6,675 nt of DNA, taken from positions 1 through 6,675 of the forward strand of contig CAZPFX010000030.1 of NCBI GenBank assembly GCA_964586055.1. Direction: 5' to 3'. This document shows positions 1 through 5,065 of this stretch, piece by piece. This DNA is from UM-FILTER-42-14 sp964586055 (GTDB lineage Bacteria > Patescibacteriota > Microgenomatia > UBA1400 > PJMF01). A model generated the notes under the pieces. The model saw only the letters and a list, made by a program, of their open reading frames with translations. It ran no database searches and was not told the DNA's origin. The number at the start of each line of letters is the position of its first letter. The stretch's first letter is position 1. Made by a program: the position numbers and the translations under genes.

Positions 1-225
1 AGTGAGAGTTCTTCAATGTTTGGTGAGTTAGCAGACATGTTGCAAGAACCAAGTTCAATCTGTGGTCTGCCTGGAATTAATGTTCCAGTGTTTAGAGATC
101 CCGAAACGAATTTATTTCTTGGCTTAAACATCGTTGCCCCTGCCTGGAGAGAAGATTTAGTTATCCAGTTCGGCGACGCCTATGAAAAAGCCACAAGTTG
201 GAATTCTTGGAGAAATAATGACTGA
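1..225 (+). CDS. gatA: Glu-tRNA(Gln)/Asp-tRNA(Asn) amidotransferase subunit A, C-terminal part (5' end outside window)
   Basis: The frame is open from base 1 and gives the last 74 residues, ending at TGA 223-225. GatA is the amidase subunit of GatCAB. It releases ammonia from glutamine (or asparagine) and feeds it to GatB, which amidates Glu-tRNA(Gln) and/or Asp-tRNA(Asn) in the cytoplasm. The visible piece matches the C-terminal end of the amidase-signature fold: the conserved CGLPGINVP turn (family form A-G-L-P-x-I-S-V-P), then a strand with LGLNIVAP in place of the usual VGLQIIG, and a final helix GDAYEKAT that corresponds to the usual AHAYEQAT. The catalytic Lys-Ser-Ser triad lies upstream of the window and cannot be checked. 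The first ATG in view, at 16, is an internal methionine and not the start. The adjacent gatB supports the call. The stop is followed directly by two more in-frame stops (TAA TAA). Confidence 0.9.
   Translation, partial: SESSSMFGELADMLQEPSSICGLPGINVPVFRDPETNLFLGLNIVAPAWREDLVIQFGDAYEKATSWNSWRNND
209..213 (+). promoter_or_regulatory. Shine-Dalgarno sequence of gatB
   Basis: GGAGA lies inside the end of gatA, with GGAG five bases before the ATG at 218. It decides the gatB start: the in-frame ATG at 182 has no such sequence before it and would add 12 residues not expected in the family. Confidence 0.7.
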
Positions 226-1555
226 TAATAAATACGAGCTAGTCTGTGGCATGGAAGTTCATGCTGAGTTAAAAACAGCTTCAAAAATGTTCTGCGGTTG
301 TAAGAACGATCCTTTTGGAGCCGAAAAGCCTAACTCTCACACCTGTCCTGTTTGTCTCGCTCTTCCTGGAGCCTTACCTGTGGCAAATAAAAAAGCCATC
401 GAGTGGACAATAAAGCTCGGTTTAGCACTTGGTTGCAAGATCAATCTTTTTTCAAAGTTCGATCGCAAACATTACTTCTACCCAGACCTTCCAAAAGGTT
501 ATCAGATTAGTCAGTATGATTTGCCGTTTTGTTATGACGGGAAGCTTGAGACTAGTCTTGGCACAGTTCGGATTCATAGGATTCACTTAGAAGAAGACAC
601 GGGAAAACTGCTTCACAAAAAAATTAATGGTGAAGATGTCAGTCTCATCGACTTTAATCGTGGTGGTGTACCATTAATTGAAATTGTTACCGAAGCCGAT
701 ATTCATTCTCCAGAACAAGCCAAAGAGTATGGCAAGAAGCTGCGCGAATTACTCAGATACTTAGAGATCTCTGACTGCGACATGGATCAGGGTGGCATGA
801 GGCTTGAAGCAAATGTATCGCTTAGACCAGTTGGAGAAAGTGGCTTGCCATCATATAAAACAGAACTTAAAAATATCAACTCATTTAAATTTATGGAACA
901 GGCCATTAATTTTGAGATGAAGCGTCAGGAAAAGAAGCTTATTGCTGGAGAAGAAATCCAGCAAGAGACCCTTGGTTGGAACACGACTACTCAAGAGACT
1001 TTCTCTCAGAGAAGTAAAGAAGAAGCCGAAGATTATCGCTATTTTCCAGACCCAGACTTACCTCCCGTTCGATTTACCCAAGCTCAGATAGATGAAATGA
1101 AGGCATCATTGCCAGAATTGCCAACTCAGATAGTCAAGCGCTGGGAAGGTGAATACCAGATAGAACCAAGATTTGGCTCTAAACTTTTCAATACGGCATC
1201 AGAAGCTAATATTCTTGATTCTCTTTTTTCTAGCGCTAAAAATAAAAAAGTTGCCGTAGATAAATTAGCATCAGCTTTGGTTAATAAACAAATTTCTTTG
1301 CCTATAGTTGAGTCAGATGTAGAAAAAACTATCAATGATTTTTCTGCTCTGCACTCTGTGGAAGACGTTGATACAGTCGAATTAAAAACAACAATTGAAA
1401 AAATTCTTTCAGATAATCCTGACGTCAAAGAAAAATATTCCAGAGGCGAAAAACAAGTCCTAGGTTTCCTAATGGGCCAAGTTATGAGAGTTTCGGGAAA
1501 GAAACTAGATCCAGCCGCTGTTCGTGCTACGATACTCTTGAGTTTAGAGGAGTAG
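218..1555 (+). CDS. gatB: Glu-tRNA(Gln)/Asp-tRNA(Asn) amidotransferase subunit B
   Basis: GatB binds the misacylated tRNA, activates the Glu/Asp side chain with ATP and amidates it with ammonia channelled from GatA. The product is 445 residues, slightly shorter than the usual ~475. Starting at 218 gives an N-terminus YELVCGMEVHAELKTASKMF that lines up with the family's V-I-G-L-E-V-H-x-E-L. Residues Cys26, Cys28, Cys43 and Cys46 (FCGC...CPVC) form the four-cysteine zinc site found in many GatB proteins. Cradle-domain signatures follow: HYFYPDLPKGYQISQYD (85-101), HLEEDTGK (122-129), DFNRGGVPLIEIVT (144-157), GGMRLEANVS (191-200), ELKNINSF (215-222) and the EDYRYFPDPDLPP segment around 272-284. 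From about residue 294 the helical and YqeY-like tail begins; it ends with QVLGFLMGQVMRVSGKKLDP, the expected tRNA-recognition tail. The gene overlaps gatA by 8 bases, and its last codons carry the dnaE ribosome binding site. No gatC is in view; it may lie upstream of gatA. Confidence 0.96.
   Translation: MTDNKYELVCGMEVHAELKTASKMFCGCKNDPFGAEKPNSHTCPVCLALPGALPVANKKAIEWTIKLGLALGCKINLFSKFDRKHYFYPDLPKGYQISQYDLPFCYDGKLETSLGTVRIHRIHLEEDTGKLLHKKINGEDVSLIDFNRGGVPLIEIVTEADIHSPEQAKEYGKKLRELLRYLEISDCDMDQGGMRLEANVSLRPVGESGLPSYKTELKNINSFKFMEQAINFEMKRQEKKLIAGEEIQQETLGWNTTTQETFSQRSKEEAEDYRYFPDPDLPPVRFTQAQIDEMKASLPELPTQIVKRWEGEYQIEPRFGSKLFNTASEANILDSLFSSAKNKKVAVDKLASALVNKQISLPIVESDVEKTINDFSALHSVEDVDTVELKTTIEKILSDNPDVKEKYSRGEKQVLGFLMGQVMRVSGKKLDPAAVRATILLSLEE
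223..231 (+). other. Three tandem stop codons ending gatA
   Basis: In the gatA frame the sequence reads TGA TAA TAA without a gap. The same bases encode residues 2-5 of GatB (T-D-N-K) in the overlapping frame. This is read directly from the sequence. Whether the redundancy is selected or simply follows from the GatB codons cannot be told from one genome. Confidence 0.85.
1546..1552 (+). promoter_or_regulatory. Shine-Dalgarno sequence of dnaE, inside the gatB 3' end
   Basis: AGAGGAG covers the last two sense codons of gatB (Glu-Glu). The distance from AGGAG to the dnaE ATG at 1566 is 13 bases, longer than the usual 5-9. The start is nevertheless forced: in the dnaE frame there is a TAG at 1545-1547 and no ATG, GTG or TTG between it and 1566. 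Confidence 0.6.
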
Positions 1556-1565
1556 CTTTCGGCAC

Positions 1566-4500
1566 ATGCAACAAGATTTCGTTCATCTCCACGTTCATAC
1601 TGAGTATTCTTTACTAGACGGTCTCTCAAAAATTGATAAACTTCTCGACGAAGTCATCGCCCACGGCCAGAAGGCAGTGGCCATCACCGATCATGGCAAC
1701 ATGCATGGTGCGATTCATTTTTACAACGCTTGCAAGAGGAAGGGAATTAAGCCGATCATAGGCCTCGAGGCCTATTACGCCAAGGGCTCTCGCAAAGATA
1801 AACAAACCAAAATGGGTTCCGATCAGGCTCATCTAACTTTACTCGCACAAAATTTCAAAGGTTATCAGAACCTAATGGCCATGGTTTCAATCGCTAATTT
1901 TGAAGGCTTCTCATATAAACCACGAATTGATTTCGAGACGTTAGCTGCACATTCAGAGGGAGTCATAGTCACTAGCGGTTGTATGAATAGTCCTTTTAAT
2001 CGTCTACTTCGCCAAGGAAAACAAGAAGCGGCGGAAGAATTATTTAAAAAATTTGCTGAAACATTTAAAGACCGCTTTTACGTTGAAATCCAAATTCATC
2101 CGGCTGTTTCAGAGCAGCAAGAACTCACGAAAATGTCAGTAGCTATGGCGCGGAAACTTGATTTGCCTTTAGTAGCCACAAACGATGTTCACTATGTCAA
2201 AGCTAGCGAGGCCAAAGCCCAGGACGCACTTCTTTGCGTTCAGACAAGAAGATTAATTTCAGACACAAACAGAATGACGATGATGGACTCTCCCGATTAT
2301 TATTTGAGGTCGTCTCAAGAAATGATTGAACTGTTTCATGAGTACCCAGATGCAATAGAAAATACGGCCAAGATCGCCGAGATGTGTGATGTGACAATCC
2401 CAACAGGTCAACTTATTTTTCCAAAATTTGATGTGCCTGAGGGAGAGACGGAGAACACTTATTTAAAGAAGCTTTCAGAAGCTGGGCTCAAGAAAAAATA
2501 CGGCACCATCACGAAAGTTTTGCAGGATCGTATGGATTATGAACTTGGAGTTATTATCGAAAAGGGCTATGCCACGTATTTTCTAATCACTCAGGACTTT
2601 GTGAACTGGGCTCGAGGACAAGGCATTGGCGTCGGTCCAGGTAGAGGATCGGCGGCTGCCTCCATTGTTTCTTATTCCTTGGGAATTACGACTATCGATC
2701 CGATGTTTCACGATCTTCCTTTTGAAAGGTTTCTAAATCCTCAGCGTCCCACTCCTCCTGATATTGATATGGATTTTGCTGATAATCGTCGTGACGAAGT
2801 TATTAGTTACGTTGCTTCAAAATACGGCTTTGATCACGTCGCTCACGTCATCACTTTTGGACGCATGGAAGCTAGAGTATCGATTCGGGACATTGGTCGA
2901 GTTCTTGGCATGCCCTATGAGGAGCCAGATCGGATCGCAAAGCTAATCCCTAATATCCCTGCCAAAAAAGTTTCGTTGAAGAACGCAGTTGAGTCAGTTA
3001 ATGAACTGGCGGAATACTATAAGCAGCCAAAGTACAGGAAGCTGATAGACCTCGCTCAACAAGTAGAGGGTTCTATTCGTCACTCGTCTGTCCATGCTGC
3101 GGCCATCATCATTACAGATAAACCACTCCAGGAGTACACCCCAATTCAGAAAGACTCAAAAACTGGCAAAACTATCACTCAATACGACATGTATGCCTTG
3201 GATTGTAATATTTCTGATGACGCCATCGGTCTTCTTAAATTTGACTTTTTAGGGTTAAGAAATCTTTCTACGATTCAAACAGCTATCGAGATGATAGAGC
3301 TTCATAAAGGTATAAAGATTGACATAACAACCATTCCTCTTACTGACAAAAAAACCTACTCTCTTCTTTCTAGCGGGGAGACTATGGGAGTTTTCCAACT
3401 CGAGTCAGCTGGAATGAGACGGGTAGCGCGCAGTCTTAGACCAAGTCAATTTTCTGACATCATGGCTATGGTAGCTCTATATCGACCTGGACCTATGGAG
3501 CTTATTCCTGAGTTTATTGAGGGCAAGCACAATCCTAAGAAAGTTAAGTATCCTCACCCTTCTCTGAAACCTGTTCTTGAAGAGACTTATGGGATCATGG
3601 TTTATCAGGAACAAATTCTCCAAATTGCCAATGTTATGGCGGGCTATTCACTCGGTGAGGCTGACATTCTACGAAGAGCCATTGGTAAGAAGAAAAAGAG
3701 TCTCTTGGATGAGAATAAACGCCGTTTTGTCTCACAGTCAGTCGCGAATAATTACACCAAGGATGTGGCTGAAAAAGTTTGGGGTTTCATCGAAGCGTTT
3801 GCGAACTATGGCTTTAACAAGCCTCATGCCGCGAGTTACGCCATGATCGCTTACCAAACTGCGTGGCTAAAAGCTAATTATCCAGTCGAGTACATGGCCG
3901 CACTAATGAGTGTTGAGTCTGGATCTCACTCGATGAATCGAGATGAGAAGGTTGCCTATGCCATTGAGACCTGCAAAAAAATGGGCATCTTCGTTGTGCC
4001 CCCAGACATTAATAAATCTGACAGTGACTTTACGATCGAGAAAGAAGAAAAATCTCTAGAGGGTCTCAAGATTCGCTTTGGCCTTAATGCGATTAAGCAC
4101 GTCGGTGAACAAGCTTTGATCAATATCATTGAAACGAGAAATCGAGTCGGTGCCTTTCATTCTTTTACTCAATTTGTATTTGAGACTGATGGTAGAAAAG
4201 TTAATAAAACTACTCTCGAATGTCTGATTAAAGTCGGTGCTTTTGACGAGTTCGGAACCAGGGCTAGCATGCTCGAGAATCTTGAGTCCATCAGACAAAC
4301 TGCTAATCAGCTGAACTCCGATGTCGAAGGTCAAGACACACTTTTCTCGAAAATTAAACACTCGGCACAGGAAATGCAAGATACTTTTCCAAAAATTAAT
4401 GAATATCCTAAAGCAGAGCTGCTTTCGTTCGAGAAAGAGCTTCTTGGACTCTATCTTACTGAACATCCGATGGCACATGCCCTAACCGCAGTCTCAAAGA

Positions 4501-5021
4501 GAGCAACAAAAACCATCGCTGAGCTTGACGCAAGCGTTCATACCGGGGCCACTTTCCTTTTTGGAGGAGTCATCACTGATATTCGCGAAGTAAATACAAA
4601 AAAAACTGGCAAGCTCATGGCTTTCGGCAAAATTGATGACGGCACAGGCTCTCTTCCATTCGTGGCTTTCCCAAAAATTTACGATCAGTTTTCAGCAGAT
4701 TTAAGACGCGATGCCGTGGTTCTGGTAAAAGCCAAGTTAGATAATAGAGAAGAAGAGCTTCAATTAATTTTAGAAAAGGTGAAGCCACCGAGTGATGCAG
4801 ATCAAGAAACAACTCTGTCTGCCGATCACGAACTGTTTATTCCCAGAAAAACCTCTCAGGAAACACTGGAGAAACTTGGTACATTACTCAAATCTCATGA
4901 AGGTGACGAAAGTGTAATTGTTCTTATTCCAAATGGAAATGAACCCCAGCGCATGAGACTTCCCTACGGCGTGACTTGGTCAGAAAAGCTCGAGAATGAG
5001 GTCGCAAAACTTCTAAAATAA
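1566..5021 (+). CDS. dnaE: DNA polymerase III alpha subunit, DnaE1 type
   Basis: This is the replicative polymerase core of 1151 residues, a normal length for DnaE1. The PHP domain (1-~270) opens with HLHVHTEYSLLDG and keeps all nine expected metal ligands: His9, His11, Asp18, His43, Glu68, His89, Cys139, Asp207 and His209. The polymerase region has GPGRGSAAAS (357-366), the catalytic pair in PDIDMDF (Asp401 and Asp403, as in E. coli) and the third aspartate in KFDFLG (Asp560). Downstream are GVFQLESAGMRR, the fingers motif LRRAIGKKKK (702-711) and YGFNKPHAASYA (748-759). A helix-hairpin-helix region starts near 833. QDTLF at 923-927 (4332-4346) fits the internal beta-clamp binding motif. An OB fold follows at ~995-1075, then a C-terminal domain to 1151 where tau would bind. 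The lack of the PolC domain order (OB and DnaQ-type exonuclease before PHP) rules out PolC. The short gap behind gatB suggests cotranscription. Confidence 0.98.
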   Translation: MQQDFVHLHVHTEYSLLDGLSKIDKLLDEVIAHGQKAVAITDHGNMHGAIHFYNACKRKGIKPIIGLEAYYAKGSRKDKQTKMGSDQAHLTLLAQNFKGYQNLMAMVSIANFEGFSYKPRIDFETLAAHSEGVIVTSGCMNSPFNRLLRQGKQEAAEELFKKFAETFKDRFYVEIQIHPAVSEQQELTKMSVAMARKLDLPLVATNDVHYVKASEAKAQDALLCVQTRRLISDTNRMTMMDSPDYYLRSSQEMIELFHEYPDAIENTAKIAEMCDVTIPTGQLIFPKFDVPEGETENTYLKKLSEAGLKKKYGTITKVLQDRMDYELGVIIEKGYATYFLITQDFVNWARGQGIGVGPGRGSAAASIVSYSLGITTIDPMFHDLPFERFLNPQRPTPPDIDMDFADNRRDEVISYVASKYGFDHVAHVITFGRMEARVSIRDIGRVLGMPYEEPDRIAKLIPNIPAKKVSLKNAVESVNELAEYYKQPKYRKLIDLAQQVEGSIRHSSVHAAAIIITDKPLQEYTPIQKDSKTGKTITQYDMYALDCNISDDAIGLLKFDFLGLRNLSTIQTAIEMIELHKGIKIDITTIPLTDKKTYSLLSSGETMGVFQLESAGMRRVARSLRPSQFSDIMAMVALYRPGPMELIPEFIEGKHNPKKVKYPHPSLKPVLEETYGIMVYQEQILQIANVMAGYSLGEADILRRAIGKKKKSLLDENKRRFVSQSVANNYTKDVAEKVWGFIEAFANYGFNKPHAASYAMIAYQTAWLKANYPVEYMAALMSVESGSHSMNRDEKVAYAIETCKKMGIFVVPPDINKSDSDFTIEKEEKSLEGLKIRFGLNAIKHVGEQALINIIETRNRVGAFHSFTQFVFETDGRKVNKTTLECLIKVGAFDEFGTRASMLENLESIRQTANQLNSDVEGQDTLFSKIKHSAQEMQDTFPKINEYPKAELLSFEKELLGLYLTEHPMAHALTAVSKRATKTIAELDASVHTGATFLFGGVITDIREVNTKKTGKLMAFGKIDDGTGSLPFVAFPKIYDQFSADLRRDAVVLVKAKLDNREEELQLILEKVKPPSDADQETTLSADHELFIPRKTSQETLEKLGTLLKSHEGDESVIVLIPNGNEPQRMRLPYGVTWSEKLENEVAKLLK

Positions 5022-5028
5022 TCCCGCA

Positions 5029-5057
5029 TTGAGGTATGGCTCCAGAACTTGTATAAT
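5029..5057 (+). promoter_or_regulatory. Sigma70-type promoter of pyrG
   Basis: A -35 element TTGAGG (5029-5034, four of six consensus bases) and a perfect -10 element TATAAT (5052-5057) are separated by exactly 17 bases. They fill most of the 44-base gap between dnaE and pyrG. The expected start, about 7-9 bases after the -10, is at 5064-5066. This is the last bases of a CCCC run or the G of the pyrG GTG codon, so the transcript would have little or no 5' leader. The position in the only sizeable gap of the window, plus the missing Shine-Dalgarno sequence, supports it. No expression data are available. Confidence 0.72.
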
Positions 5058-5065
5058 TCCACCCC

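Noticed and set aside
182..217. In-frame upstream ATG that would lengthen GatB by 12 residues
   Set aside because: No Shine-Dalgarno sequence precedes it, the added residues match nothing in the family, and the ATG at 218 has GGAG at good spacing and gives the expected N-terminus.
1126..1629. A 167-codon open frame on the minus strand
   Set aside because: It lies wholly across the secure gatB end and dnaE start and resembles no protein family I know; it is a shadow of the coding strand. The same holds for the other short overlapping frames inside dnaE and pyrG.
4598..4605. Run of eight A's in dnaE as a possible programmed frameshift site
   Set aside because: The frame is open to the normal DnaE C-terminus and no stimulatory structure or meaningful alternative frame is evident. 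Such runs are expected in AT-rich lysine codons.
5022..5051. Rho-independent terminator for dnaE in the gap before pyrG
   Set aside because: No GC-rich hairpin followed by a T run is present; GAG/CTC at 5031-5042 pairs only three bases. Transcription from upstream may read into pyrG.
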